Positions 45,663 to 54,460 of a DNA stretch of 64,000 nucleotides are shown here, piece by piece. Below the pieces are notes generated by a model. That model saw only the letters and a list, made by a program, of their open reading frames with translations, had not been told where the DNA came from and ran no database searches. Position 1 is the first letter of the stretch. The number at the start of each line of letters is the position of its first letter. Source of the DNA: Myxococcus sp. CA023 (lineage in GTDB: Bacteria; Myxococcota; Myxococcia; Myxococcales; Myxococcaceae); the NCBI RefSeq assembly GCF_010998615.1, contig NZ_JAAEAH010000026.1:1-64000 (forward strand), written 5' to 3'. The position numbers and the translations under genes are program-made.

Positions 45663-47294
45663 TCACCCCCGCGCCGTGAAGCGTCCGGCCAGCTCCTTCA
45701 GCTTGGACGCCCGTGCCCGCAGGTCTTCCACGGAGCGGGCAATCTGCTGCACGCCGGCCACCGACTCCGTCGAGCGCACCGAGAGCGCCTGGATGCTCCC
45801 GGCGATGCTCTCCCCCGACGCGGACTGGCGCGTGTTCTCGTCCGCCATCCGCTCCACCTTGCCGCCAATCTCATTCACGCCGGCGAGCAACCGCGACAGC
45901 GCGTCTCCCGCCGTCGTGGACAAGCCCAGCCCTTCTTGCGCCGCCGTGGTGCCCTGGCGCATCAGGTCCGCCGCCGCCCGCGTGTCCGCCTCGCTCCGGC
46001 TCAGCAGCGTCTGCACCTGCCCCGCCGCATCCCGCGTCCGGTTCGCCAGCTTGCGCACCTCGCCGGCCACCACCGCGAAGCCCTTGCCGTGCTGACCCGC
46101 GCGCGCCGCTTCAATCGCGGTGTTCACCGCCAACAACTGCGTCTCCTCCGCCACCTGCTGGATGAGCCGCAACATCTCCGCCGTCACCCGGCCAGAGGCC
46201 TGCAACCGCTCCACCGTCCGCGCCGAGCCCTCCACCACCTCCACGATTTCCGCCATCTTCCGCAGCGCCTGGCCCACCGCCGCGCCACCCTCGCGCGCCA
46301 CCTGACCGTTGTCCGCCGCCGTCTTCGCCGCCGTGCGCGCCGCCTCCGCTCCCTGCGACACCCGCGCGCTCATGCCCTGCACCGTCTGCGCCGCGCGCTG
46401 GAGTGAGTCCGACTGCTCCCGCGTCGTCACCGACAACGCATCCGCGGAGGCTCGGATGCGCTCCGCGTCCGCCGCCGTGGCGCCCGCCGCATCCACCAGC
46501 GCCGCCACCACCTCGCGCAGTCCCGCCACCATGGTGTTGAAGGCCGCCGCCAACTGGCCCACCTCGTCCGAGGAGCGCACCTCCACCCGGGTCTCCAAAT
46601 CACCGCGCGCCACCCGGTGCGCCGCCTGCGCCAGCTCCCGCACCGGCCGCACCACCCGGCGCGACAGATATGCGCCAGCCATCAGCGCGAGCACCAGCGC
46701 GCCGCCCACCGCCAGGAGGATGCGCTGGCGCACCGCCGCCACCTCGCGCTCGATGTCCTCCACGTACACGCCCGTGCCCAGCACCCAACCCCAGGGCGCG
46801 AAGAGCTTCACGTAGCTCTCCTTCGGAATGGCCTCAGGCGAGCCCGGCCGCGTGGCTTCATAGGACACCGCGCCCTGACCCTGGGCCCGCGCCAGCGTGA
46901 CGATGTCCACGAACACCGGCTTGCCGCGCACGTCGCGGTAGCCCTTCAGGTCCTTGCCCAGCATGTCCGGCAGGTGCGGATGCATGACGAGCCGCGTGTC
47001 CAGGTCGTTGACCCAGAAGTACTCCACATCCGAGTAGCGCAGCTGCTCCAGCAGCGCCGAGGCCTGCGCCTGGGCCTCCTGCCGCGTCAGCGCGCCCGAC
47101 CGCTCACGGGCCTCGTAGACCTCCAACACGCCGTAGGCCGTCTCCACCGCCTGCCTCAGTCCCAGGATGCGGTCCGCGCGAAGCTGCTCCCGCAGCTGCG
47201 GCAAGACGAACCCCAGGATGACGACGAGCAGCGGCAGCGCCACCACGCCCATCGCCACGCACAGCTTCACCAGCAAATTCCGGCCGACCGCCAT
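45663..47294 (-). CDS. Methyl-accepting chemotaxis protein with single Cache sensor
   Basis: A 543-residue receptor: N-terminal TM helix, sCache_2-type periplasmic domain (about 35-190; [19 protein letters not shown] is characteristic), second TM, HAMP (about 212-265), and a long signalling coiled coil with the tip [20 protein letters not shown]. It signals to CheA through CheW and affects motility in Myxococcus. The canonical Asn-Leu-Leu-Ala-Leu-Asn tip reads QLLAVNT. No CheW or CheA gene is nearby. Confidence 0.92.
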   Translation of the reverse strand: MAVGRNLLVKLCVAMGVVALPLLVVILGFVLPQLREQLRADRILGLRQAVETAYGVLEVYEARERSGALTRQEAQAQASALLEQLRYSDVEYFWVNDLDTRLVMHPHLPDMLGKDLKGYRDVRGKPVFVDIVTLARAQGQGAVSYEATRPGSPEAIPKESYVKLFAPWGWVLGTGVYVEDIEREVAAVRQRILLAVGGALVLALMAGAYLSRRVVRPVRELAQAAHRVARGDLETRVEVRSSDEVGQLAAAFNTMVAGLREVVAALVDAAGATAADAERIRASADALSVTTREQSDSLQRAAQTVQGMSARVSQGAEAARTAAKTAADNGQVAREGGAAVGQALRKMAEIVEVVEGSARTVERLQASGRVTAEMLRLIQQVAEETQLLAVNTAIEAARAGQHGKGFAVVAGEVRKLANRTRDAAGQVQTLLSRSEADTRAAADLMRQGTTAAQEGLGLSTTAGDALSRLLAGVNEIGGKVERMADENTRQSASGESIAGSIQALSVRSTESVAGVQQIARSVEDLRARASKLKELAGRFTARG

Positions 47295-47778
47295 CGGCCC
47301 TCAGCGTATCCGCCGCATCGTCACCGCGCTCGTTCACCTGAGTCCGGAAATACCCCCGGTATCAGTCCTGCCGAGGGTTCGCACACCCGGTGAGGTCTCC
47401 TACGATTCATCAAGTCCTGTATTTCCAGATAGATATGAAGCGTGGTGAACCGCTTCTGCGCACGTTGAAAACATGAACCAACCCTAGAGGGCGGGACAGC
47501 GTGCAGGACTCGACGGAACCGTAGGAAAGTCGCCGCACAACGTGTCAGGTCCTCCTGCGACCCAGGTGACTGCATGGGTCCGGAAGGCATGCGGAGGCCT
47601 CTCACTCGACGTTTTCCGTCGAGAAAAGGCATCGGCCGCGCGTCGTGGATGGACTCGCGAAGTCCACCGCGTGCACAGCAACCCTATGGGTGAACAATTG
47701 GCGACTGACCCGGCAAGTTCTGTCTGTCTGCCCCCATACGTCCTATGCCAGCGGCCAAACGTTCCGGGTCGGTAAGGC
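47295..47778. other. 484-bp intergenic region with a perfect inverted repeat
   Basis: This lies between the divergent chemoreceptor and XRE genes and must carry both promoters. The inverted repeat CTCGACG-TTTTC-CGTCGAG is at 47605-47623, about 155 nt before the XRE start. No tRNA or protein-coding signal is seen. Confidence 0.55.
47605..47623. promoter_or_regulatory. Perfect 7-bp inverted repeat, candidate operator
   Basis: CTCGACG (47605-47611) and CGTCGAG (47617-47623) flank a 5-nt centre. The T-rich side precedes the stem on the minus strand, so it does not look like a terminator for either gene. Binding by the adjacent XRE protein is a guess from proximity. Confidence 0.35.
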
Positions 47779-48147
47779 ATGGACAAGAAACTCGCAACCA
47801 CAATCGGAGCTGCCGCGCGCGTTGCTCGCACCCGCCTGGAGCTCACCCAGGCGGACGTGGCTGAGCGTATCGATGTGGCCACCGAGGTCTACGGGCGCCT
47901 CGAGCGCGGCGGGATGCTGCCCAGCGTGCAGACGCTGCTGAAGCTGTGCCACGAGCTCCACGTCTCAGCGGATGAGCTCCTGGGGCTGTCGGCGAACGCC
48001 CTCAACGGTGTAGCGCGCCCCGGCGAGGCGCCCACCTCTCCGCAGGAGCGCCCCGAGGTGCGGCGCCTGCTGCGCACCGTGCGCCCGCTGGAGCCCGCGA
48101 AGGTGAAGCTCTTGGGACTGGTGGCCAACGCATTGAACCGCCGCTGA
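47779..48147 (+). CDS. XRE-family helix-turn-helix regulator
   Basis: A 122-residue protein. The Cro/CI HTH (about 8-64) reads LTQADVAERIDVATEVYGRLERGG and ends with ELLGLS. A short C-terminal helix pair follows (about 85-122), probably for dimerisation. No sensor domain. The target is unknown; autoregulation is likely. It converges on the REC-HK-REC gene. Confidence 0.9.
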   Translation: MDKKLATTIGAAARVARTRLELTQADVAERIDVATEVYGRLERGGMLPSVQTLLKLCHELHVSADELLGLSANALNGVARPGEAPTSPQERPEVRRLLRTVRPLEPAKVKLLGLVANALNRR

Positions 48148-48166
48148 CCTCTGTCACTTCAATCCC

Positions 48167-49693
48167 TCACAGCTCGGAGAGGATTCGGTCCAGCTCGTCA
48201 GGCTTCACGGGCTTGACCAGATGCCGGTCGAACCCGGCGCGCAGTGCCTGGTCCCGTCCCTCGGGGCCGCCGTAGCCCGTCATGGCCACCAGCCGGATGC
48301 CGTTGCCCACCTGGGCGCGCAGCGTCTGCGCCACCTGGTAGCCGTCCAACCCTGGCAGGCCGATGTCCACCAGCGCCAGCTCGGGCGGCTGCGCCACCGC
48401 GAGCGCCACGCCCTGGAGGCCATCCGGCGCCACCGCCACCTGGTGGCCCCATAGCTCCAGCAGGTCGCGCATGGCCTGACGCGCGTCCGAATTGTCCTCC
48501 ACCACCAGGACGCGCCGGCCGCGGCGGAGGTCCACCGCGTCGCGCGTGGGCGCGGGCTCGCCCATCGTGGGGGCCAGGGGCAGCTTCACCACGAACTCGC
48601 TGCCGTGGCCGGGGCCGCTGCTTCGCGCCGTCACCTCGCCGCCGTGGAGCTGGATCAGCTTGCGCACCAGCGTCAGGCCAATGCCCAGGCCGCCGCGCGA
48701 GCGCTCCAGCGAGGTGTCCGCCTGCGCGAACAGCTCGAAGATGCGCGGCAGCACCTCCGGCGGGATGCCGATGCCAGAGTCCTTCACCCGCACCACCGCC
48801 TGGGCCGAGCCGCCCACGCCTTCCTGTTCCACGTGCAGGTGGACGCCACCCGCGTCGGTGTACTTGATGGCGTTGTCGAGCAGGTTGGTGAAGACCTGCT
48901 CCAACCGCGTGGCATCCGCCTGCAGCCAGAGCGGACCGGAAGGCAGCGAGACGTCCAGGCCCAACCCACGCGAATCCGCCATGGGCTGCACGATTTGGAG
49001 CACCTGCCGCAGCACGGGCACCAGGTCCACGCTGCCGGGGCGCAGCTCCACCTTGTCGCGGGTGATGCGGCTGACGTCGAGCAGGTCATCCACCAGCCGC
49101 GCCAGGTGGTTCGTCTGGCGCTGGATGATGCCGCGCATCCGCGCTTCCTTGTCATCGCTGGCGGGCCTGCGCTCCAGGATGCCAATGGCTGTCATGATGG
49201 CGGCCAGCGGGTTGCGCAGCTCGTGCCCCAGCATGGCCAGGAACTCATCCTTGCGGCGGTCCATCTCCGCCAGCTCGTTGGCGCGGTTGCGCGCCACCTG
49301 CTCCGCGTGGCGCAGGCGCAACAGCGACTTCACCGTGGCGATGAGCTCCGCGCCCTCGAAGGGTTGGGTGAGGTAGGCGTCCGCGCCGCCGTCCAGGCCG
49401 CGCACCTTCTTGTCGGAGGTGACGAAGGTGGCGGAGGTGTGCAGCACCGCAATGGCCGCGGTCTGGGGATTGGCGCGCAGCCGCTCGCAGACCTCGTAGC
49501 CGCTGATGTCCGGCAGCTTCACGTCGAGGATGACGACGTCCGGGCGGTGTTGCTGCGCCATCAGCAACGCGCCCATGCCGGTGGCCGCCTCCAGCACGTT
49601 GTAGCCCGCCAGCGAGAGCAGCCGGTTGACGAGGTAGCGGTTCGCGTCGTCGTCGTTGACGTTGAGGACGGTGGCCAGACGGGGCTCAACCAC
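48167..49693 (-). CDS. Hybrid histidine kinase (REC-HisKA-HATPase-REC)
   Basis: About 508 residues. An N-terminal receiver starts ATVLNVNDDDANRYL with acceptor Asp in VVILDVKLPD. HisKA has LAMLGHELRNPLAA with the phospho-His. The HATPase shows NLLDNAIKYT, DSGIGIP and GGLGIGLTLV. The second receiver has RVLVVEDN and LVDIGLPGLDGYQ. The architecture matches phosphorelay kinases fed by an upstream partner. The GTG at 49693 is preceded by GGAG at about 10 nt and overlaps the stop of the previous gene. It probably receives the signal of the B12 protein encoded upstream. Confidence 0.88.
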   Translation of the reverse strand: MVEPRLATVLNVNDDDANRYLVNRLLSLAGYNVLEAATGMGALLMAQQHRPDVVILDVKLPDISGYEVCERLRANPQTAAIAVLHTSATFVTSDKKVRGLDGGADAYLTQPFEGAELIATVKSLLRLRHAEQVARNRANELAEMDRRKDEFLAMLGHELRNPLAAIMTAIGILERRPASDDKEARMRGIIQRQTNHLARLVDDLLDVSRITRDKVELRPGSVDLVPVLRQVLQIVQPMADSRGLGLDVSLPSGPLWLQADATRLEQVFTNLLDNAIKYTDAGGVHLHVEQEGVGGSAQAVVRVKDSGIGIPPEVLPRIFELFAQADTSLERSRGGLGIGLTLVRKLIQLHGGEVTARSSGPGHGSEFVVKLPLAPTMGEPAPTRDAVDLRRGRRVLVVEDNSDARQAMRDLLELWGHQVAVAPDGLQGVALAVAQPPELALVDIGLPGLDGYQVAQTLRAQVGNGIRLVAMTGYGGPEGRDQALRAGFDRHLVKPVKPDELDRILSEL

Positions 49694-50216
49694 GGCGGCT
49701 TGTCTCCAGCGGTAACGCTTGGGAGCCCAGGCCGGCCCTGGACAGGGCGTCACGGATGCGGGTGATGGCCACCTCGCGGCTCAGCGTGTGCTTGGCGAGG
49801 ATGGCGGCCGTCTCCTTCGCCAGCCGCGAGCGCTCGGCCTCCTTCAGCTCGTGCGAGAAGCCCCAGCTCGTCTCGCCCTCCAGCATGACGTCCAGCACCA
49901 TGGCGGCGGGGCGCATGCGCTCCAGCACGCGCCGGGCCTCATCCGTGCTGCGCACCGTCGTGGGCACCTGGTCCCGGTAGAGGATGAGCTTCCAGCCCTC
50001 CACCTTCTCTTCGCGCGCCTGGACCAGCAGCCGGTCCAATTTCTCCTCGGTGCCCTGGGCCGCCAGGCCGCGCAGCGTCTGTCCGGGATTGGCGGCGAGG
50101 ACGTTCCGGGCGCGGGGGTCCACCCAGGTGAGGGTGCCTCCGGCGTCGCAGGCCAGGGCGACCTCGTGGCTGAGGTCGTCGAAGAACCGCGGCTCGGCGG
50201 AGGCGGGATGCCTCAT
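49686..50216 (-). CDS. PAS domain fused to an incomplete receiver domain
   Basis: A 176-residue protein. The first about 80 residues are PAS-like (LSHEVALACDAGGTLTWVDP). After EGWKLILYRDQ it changes to receiver sequence: STDEARRVLERMRPAAMVLDVMLEGETSWGF has the acceptor Asp109. The acidic pair of strand 1 is missing, and the segment after SHELKE jumps to a C-terminal helix (KHTLSREVAITRIRDAL), omitting the conserved Thr and Lys strands. Two in-frame deletions of a longer PAS/REC ancestor would explain it. The start overlaps the previous stop (ATGA). Still translated, but receiver function is doubtful. Confidence 0.7.
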   Translation of the reverse strand: MRHPASAEPRFFDDLSHEVALACDAGGTLTWVDPRARNVLAANPGQTLRGLAAQGTEEKLDRLLVQAREEKVEGWKLILYRDQVPTTVRSTDEARRVLERMRPAAMVLDVMLEGETSWGFSHELKEAERSRLAKETAAILAKHTLSREVAITRIRDALSRAGLGSQALPLETSRRG

Positions 50217-50917
50217 GAACGAGTCTCCTCCCAGGACACCCCCGCTTCGGAGAGGAGTGTCCGTGCTTCGGGGTGACGTGAGCCCAGCTCGGACTTCAAC
50301 ATGCCCAGCACACTGGGAAATGCCAGGAGGCCAAATCCGCGCCTCGGCCAGAAGCCGGCGTACCAGCGCACATGGTCGCCCAACAGGTCGGGCTTCCCGG
50401 CGGCGAGCGCGTCGGCCACGTAGGACAGCTGCAACTGGAGCTCTTCCTCCAGGCGGGGCTGGTCCTCGGGGATGATGTAGAGCGTGAGGCGCGCTGTGGT
50501 GGCGCGTGCGAGCTCGGGCGCCTCCTCTTCCAGCAGGCGGGCTGGACCCTCCTGGTAGCGAAGGGCCTGTCGCGCGGCGCCCACGTAGTCGTGGGGTTCG
50601 CTCCCAGGGCCCCAGCCTTCCGTTTCCAGCGCGGCGGCCAGCCCGGCGAAGTGCCGGTCCAGATGGCGCGAACACATGCCGCGCGACACCAGCAGGGTGC
50701 GCAGCCAGCGGGCGTAGCCCTCCAGGACAGAGGGGAGGTGCTCGTCCAGGGCCTGCACCAGATAGCGGACGTGGAAGCGCGCGTCCTCGTCACCGAAGCG
50801 TTGCGCGCGCTCCACCCCGTAACGGGCGGCCCAGAAGGGGTCCTGATAGAGCGCCTCCTGAGAGGCGGTGGCCAGCCGGTCCGCCCGTGCTTCCACGCTC
50901 TTGCTCACGCTCTCCAT
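50213..50917 (-). CDS. Hypothetical protein linked to the B12 sensor
   Basis: A 234-residue soluble, largely helical protein with many aromatic and acidic residues. FHVRYLVQALDEHLPSVLEG and FAGLAAALE look like helices of a globular all-alpha domain. No catalytic motif. It is encoded 7 nt after the cobalamin-binding protein and overlaps the PAS gene, so it is likely an adaptor or partner of the sensor. I do not recognise the family. Confidence 0.72.
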   Translation of the reverse strand: MESVSKSVEARADRLATASQEALYQDPFWAARYGVERAQRFGDEDARFHVRYLVQALDEHLPSVLEGYARWLRTLLVSRGMCSRHLDRHFAGLAAALETEGWGPGSEPHDYVGAARQALRYQEGPARLLEEEAPELARATTARLTLYIIPEDQPRLEEELQLQLSYVADALAAGKPDLLGDHVRWYAGFWPRRGFGLLAFPSVLGMLKSELGSRHPEARTLLSEAGVSWEETRS

Positions 50918-50924
50918 GGTGCTT

Positions 50925-51617
50925 TCAGACTCCCAGGGCCCGACAGGCGGACGCGACGAACTGCCGCGCGTCCTTGCCGAAGAAGTTCACGCCCAGCTCC
51001 TCCTTCAGACCGGGTGCCCAGTTGAAGGCCAGGCCGCCCACGGCGATGGGGACATCCGGGAGTGTCTTGCGCACGTGCGCCACGGCTTCGCGGAGCGCGG
51101 GCAGGTGGTACGTCATCGTCACGGAAAGGGCGACCAGGTCCGGACGAAGCTCGTTCGTCATGCGGGCCAGGTGCTCCGGTGGAACGTTGGCGCCCAGAAA
51201 GCGCACGTCGAAGCCGGCCATCTCCAGGAAGTCGCTGGACATGCGCGCACCCACTTCATGCAGCTCGCCCTGGACGCAGGAGACGAGGACCACCTTGCCG
51301 TTGAACGGAGCCCTGGGCAGGTGCCGGTACAGGTGTGCGAGGGCGAGTTGGGAGACGGCGGTCGCCAGGTGCTCCTGCGCCACGGAGATGACGTTCTCCT
51401 GCCACAGCCGGCCGATTTCATACTGGGCGGGCTGGATGACCTCCAGGTGCAGCGTCTGGAGGGGGATGCCCCGGAGCAGTCCCTCGTCCACGAGCAGCCG
51501 CAACGCCTCACGCCGATTTCCGGCGAGCTGCGCTGCGAGATACGCGTTCAGCAGGCCCGTCAGGCCGGAGTCGTTGGAGGTGAGCACGGGCGCCGTGGGG
51601 GGAGGGCGAGGGGGCAA
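50925..51617 (-). CDS. CarH-like cobalamin-binding protein without DNA-binding domain (probable photoreceptor)
   Basis: A 230-residue protein with the two-part architecture of CarH C-terminal modules. A helical cap (about 18-100) carries the W-x9-EH signature (Trp72, Glu82, His83), typical of adenosylcobalamin light-sensing proteins. A Rossmann-like B12 domain (about 105-230) has ExHxxG (Glu118, His120, Gly123), the lower axial ligand site, plus LGANVPPE and VGG. There is no MerR HTH. The residue after Trp72 is Gln, where T. thermophilus CarH has His132. First gene of a four-gene operon ending with a hybrid kinase. The start is TTG at 51617 or GTG at 51587. Confidence 0.85.
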   Translation of the reverse strand: MPPRPPPTAPVLTSNDSGLTGLLNAYLAAQLAGNRREALRLLVDEGLLRGIPLQTLHLEVIQPAQYEIGRLWQENVISVAQEHLATAVSQLALAHLYRHLPRAPFNGKVVLVSCVQGELHEVGARMSSDFLEMAGFDVRFLGANVPPEHLARMTNELRPDLVALSVTMTYHLPALREAVAHVRKTLPDVPIAVGGLAFNWAPGLKEELGVNFFGKDARQFVASACRALGV

Positions 51618-51750
51618 CGTACCGGGGTTGTGTTTCTCAGTGACAGCGAACTGGTCCCGATTTCATCGCCAACCTGACAGTGCCCGGCCCTTCTTTCACG
51701 CGCTCGCGTGCCTGCTTGCTTGTAGCTTTTACCGAATCGGGGGGGCGGCA

Positions 51751-51766
51751 TTGTACCTGGGTACAA
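51751..51766. promoter_or_regulatory. Perfect palindrome between B12 operon and sigma gene
   Basis: TTGTACC-TG-GGTACAA (51751-51766) lies in the 268-bp divergent region between the B12-sensor operon and the sigma-factor gene. A bulged hairpin (ACTCGGGACT-GAAA-AGTCCGAGT, 51802-51824) follows. Both are candidate control sites; the binder is unknown. Confidence 0.4.
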
Positions 51767-51885
51767 GGACGCTGCGCTGATTCCCGATAAGTCCCCAGGA
51801 AACTCGGGACTGAAAAGTCCGAGTGACAGTTCTCCGAGGCCGCGGTGTTTCCCTGTCCGCGGCAACCGAGGGAGGCGAGCGAGCG

Positions 51886-52371
51886 GTGTCAATCGATGTG
51901 GAGGCCTACTACCGGCGCTATGGCCCCCAGGTGCTCCGGCGCTGCCGCTTCCTCTTGCGTGACGAGGAGAAGGCCGTGGACGCCATGCACGACGTGTTCG
52001 TGCAGTTGCTTCGCTACCAGGGCGCTCTGAAGGACGCGGCGCCGTCGAGCTTGTTGCACCGGATTGCCACCACGGTGTGTCTCAACAGGCTGCGCGGCGC
52101 GAAGCGGCGCCCGGAGGACCGGGAGGACGAACTGGTGCTGCAGATTGCCTCCGCCGATGACACCGAGTCCCGCACCGCCGCGCGCGGCCTGTTGGACCGC
52201 CTCTTCGGCCGGGTGCCCGCGTCCAGTCAGGACATCGCGGTGCTGCACCTGGTGGATGGGATGACGCTGGAGGAGACGGCCCGCGAAGTGGGGCTGTCCG
52301 TGTCCGGCGTGCGCAAGCGCCTGCGGGCGCTGACGGCAGTGCTGCAAGAGCTGGAGCTGGAGGCCGCATGA
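51886..52371 (+). CDS. RNA polymerase ECF-type sigma factor
   Basis: A 161-residue sigma factor. Region 2 (about 1-75) includes CRFLLRDEEKAVDAMHDVFVQLLRY; region 4 (about 105-158) includes MTLEETAREVGLSVSGVRKRL. The GTG at 51886 has GGAGG at 10 nt and gives the usual N-terminus. Its stop overlaps the ATG of the next gene, the typical sigma/anti-sigma arrangement. Confidence 0.88.
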   Translation: MSIDVEAYYRRYGPQVLRRCRFLLRDEEKAVDAMHDVFVQLLRYQGALKDAAPSSLLHRIATTVCLNRLRGAKRRPEDREDELVLQIASADDTESRTAARGLLDRLFGRVPASSQDIAVLHLVDGMTLEETAREVGLSVSGVRKRLRALTAVLQELELEAA

Positions 52372-53159
52372 CATCCGCCCACCACCGCACCCCGGATTGG
52401 TTGCTGGAACGAATCGCCCTGGGCGAGTTGCCGCCCGCGGAGCTGGCCGCCGCCCGCGCCCGGCTGGCCGAGGAACCCGACGGCTTGTCCCGGCTCGCGG
52501 CGCTGGAGGCCGACACGCGCGCCACGCTGGAGACGCTGCCGCCCGCCCGGGTGGCCCGCGAAGTGGAAGCGCGCGCGGCCCGGCAGGACGCGCCCCGCCC
52601 GTCCTTCCGCCTGTCGCCCGCGTGGGGCCTGGTGCCGGCGCTCGCCGCGGTGGCGCTGGTCATGGTGGCCCTGCCTTCCTCGGAAACCGGGCACGGCACG
52701 GCCCCGGGGGACACCCGGGAGGTCACGCGCATCAAGGGGCTGGCGCCGCAGCTCGTCATCCACCGGCAGTCCATCTCCCGCCCGGAGCGGCTCGCCGACG
52801 GGGCCGCCGCCGCCGCGGGTGACGTGGTGCAGGTGGCGTACATCGCCTCGGGCCGCTCGCATGGCGTCATCGTCTCCCTGGATGGCAACGGCGCCGTCAC
52901 CCTCCACGCGCCGGACGAGGGCTCCCGGTCCATGGCCCTGGTGCCGTCGGGAACGCAGGTGCTGCCGCGCGCCTACGAACTGGACGATGCCCCGGGTTTC
53001 GAGCGCTTCTTCTTCGTTTCGTCCGATGCGCCCTTCGACGTGGCGGTGGTGCTGGCCGCCGCGGAGGCACTGTCTGGAACTCCCGACGCCTCCTCGGCTC
53101 CTCTGTCATTGCCCGGGAACTTGACGCAGGCCTCCCTCACGCTGGAAAAGCAGGAGTGA
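52368..53159 (+). CDS. Membrane protein, probable anti-sigma factor
   Basis: A 263-residue protein. The N-terminal about 80 residues are helical and charged (LLERIALGELPPAELAAARARL), with no zinc-binding HxxxCxxC seen. One TM helix is at about 86-105. The periplasmic part has AGDVVQVAYIASG and a run of strands, similar to DUF4384-type domains often linked to sigma operons. The ATGA overlap with the sigma gene and TGATG with the next gene support co-translation. Anti-sigma activity is inferred from position. Confidence 0.75.
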   Translation: MTSAHHRTPDWLLERIALGELPPAELAAARARLAEEPDGLSRLAALEADTRATLETLPPARVAREVEARAARQDAPRPSFRLSPAWGLVPALAAVALVMVALPSSETGHGTAPGDTREVTRIKGLAPQLVIHRQSISRPERLADGAAAAAGDVVQVAYIASGRSHGVIVSLDGNGAVTLHAPDEGSRSMALVPSGTQVLPRAYELDDAPGFERFFFVSSDAPFDVAVVLAAAEALSGTPDASSAPLSLPGNLTQASLTLEKQE

Positions 53160-53767
53160 TGAAATCCTTTGCGCTCCTCGCATTCGGGCTGTGGGCGGGG
53201 ACCGCCACCGCTGATTCCCGGTACGCACCCCGCCTTTCGCTGATGAGCGAGCGGGGGGCCTTCGCCCTGCAGCCGGGGGACGATGTCTCCGAGTCCTCCT
53301 CGCGAGGGCTGCGCCGGGGCTCCACCCACATGGAGTTCTGGTTGAGCGACATCCAGGTCGCCAACATGGGGGTGAAGCTGGGCGGCGGGGCCGTCTACTT
53401 CACGCTGATGGCGGGCCTGGAGCCGGGCCGCGACGCGCGCTTCAGCTTCGCGGCGGGCGTGGGCGGGCACATGACGCTGTCCCAGCGGCTCTGGGTGGAC
53501 CTGGACGTGACGGGCGGCGCCGTCCAGCCGGTGCGCAACCCGCTGGAGGGGGACGGTGGCAATGTGCTGGGGCAGGCCCGCTTGATGCTGGGCTTCCAGC
53601 TCATGCCCCGCTTGGCCGTGTTCGCCGGGCCCACCTACAACGCGTGGTTCTCCTGGGGCGAGTCGGACTTCGACTCCATTACCCGGCTGTCCTTCCGGGA
53701 GAGCAATCCGGAGCCGGATCAACGCCTCCAGCACTGGCCCGGCATCCAGGTGGGCCTCCACATCTGA
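53159..53767 (+). CDS. Putative outer-membrane protein of the sigma operon
   Basis: A 202-residue protein with signal peptide (cleavage about TATA/DSR). The mature protein alternates short strands rich in Gly, Phe and Leu, compatible with a small beta-barrel; it ends in GLHI. It is translated from a TGATG overlap with the anti-sigma-like gene. The three genes may form an envelope-stress unit. Confidence 0.72.
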   Translation: MKSFALLAFGLWAGTATADSRYAPRLSLMSERGAFALQPGDDVSESSSRGLRRGSTHMEFWLSDIQVANMGVKLGGGAVYFTLMAGLEPGRDARFSFAAGVGGHMTLSQRLWVDLDVTGGAVQPVRNPLEGDGGNVLGQARLMLGFQLMPRLAVFAGPTYNAWFSWGESDFDSITRLSFRESNPEPDQRLQHWPGIQVGLHI

Positions 53768-53788
53768 GGCCCGCCCGGAAGGGTGGTT

Positions 53789-54250
53789 TCAGTTTTCGAC
53801 CTTGCTGGCGCGCAGGACGGTGGCCGCGCCCGCGGGGCCCGCGTTGGGCCGCGTCTCTAGGGTGCCCTGAATCTTGAGCCCGGTGCCGCCCAGCGTCTTT
53901 TGGATCAACGCCTCCGTCTGCTCGTCCGAGCCCTTCGTCACCGCCGACAGCTCCAGCTCGTGCACGGGGATGGGCTCCGCGTCCGGCTTGTCCACCGGGA
54001 AGGCGTTGTAGGTGGGGCAGGGCGGGGCGAAGCAGCGCACGCCACTGTCCTTGACGATGTAGACGGCGCTCTCACCCTGCTTGGGCTGGGAATCATTGCT
54101 GGGCGGTGGGGTCATGGTGGGCGTTCCGTTCTCGCTGGAGGGGGTTCCATTCTCGCTCGCCGGTGGCGAGGACGTCGCGGCGGGCGGCTTGCTACATCCG
54201 GAGACGAAGCCAAGGACAAGGGCGGCGAGCACCAGCGAGCGGCTGTTCAT
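53789..54250 (-). CDS. Small secreted lipoprotein (DUF6748-like)
   Basis: A 153-residue lipoprotein (lipobox VSGC) with an Asn/Thr/Pro/Ser-rich linker of about 40 residues and a C-terminal domain containing YIVKDSGVRCFAPPCPTY, a Cys pair pattern that I associate with the DUF6748 family. The family name is from memory and not checked. Function unknown. It converges on the sigma operon's last gene. Confidence 0.75.
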   Translation of the reverse strand: MNSRSLVLAALVLGFVSGCSKPPAATSSPPASENGTPSSENGTPTMTPPPSNDSQPKQGESAVYIVKDSGVRCFAPPCPTYNAFPVDKPDAEPIPVHELELSAVTKGSDEQTEALIQKTLGGTGLKIQGTLETRPNAGPAGAATVLRASKVEN

Positions 54251-54381
54251 GACGGGCTCCAGGGGAGGAAAGAGGCGCCAGTGTGCTCCGGCTCGCTGCC
54301 AGGGGCCAGTCTGTCTCGCGAATTGATGACTGGCGGTCAGTTGCAGGTGGACATTGCTGCTCCCACGTCGCTCAGGGTTCG

Positions 54382-54410
54382 TTGACGGACTGGAGTGCAG
54401 GGGCTACATC
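54382..54410 (+). promoter_or_regulatory. Candidate dnaN promoter
   Basis: TTGACG (54382-54387), 17-nt spacer, TACATC (54405-54410). The -35 is near consensus and the -10 is weak. It would start transcription about 45 nt before the dnaN ATG. Confidence 0.55.
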
Positions 54411-54460
54411 CGGCCTCGTAGATCGGCCTTCGCCGCCGAGACCCGTAAGGACGCCCTCCG

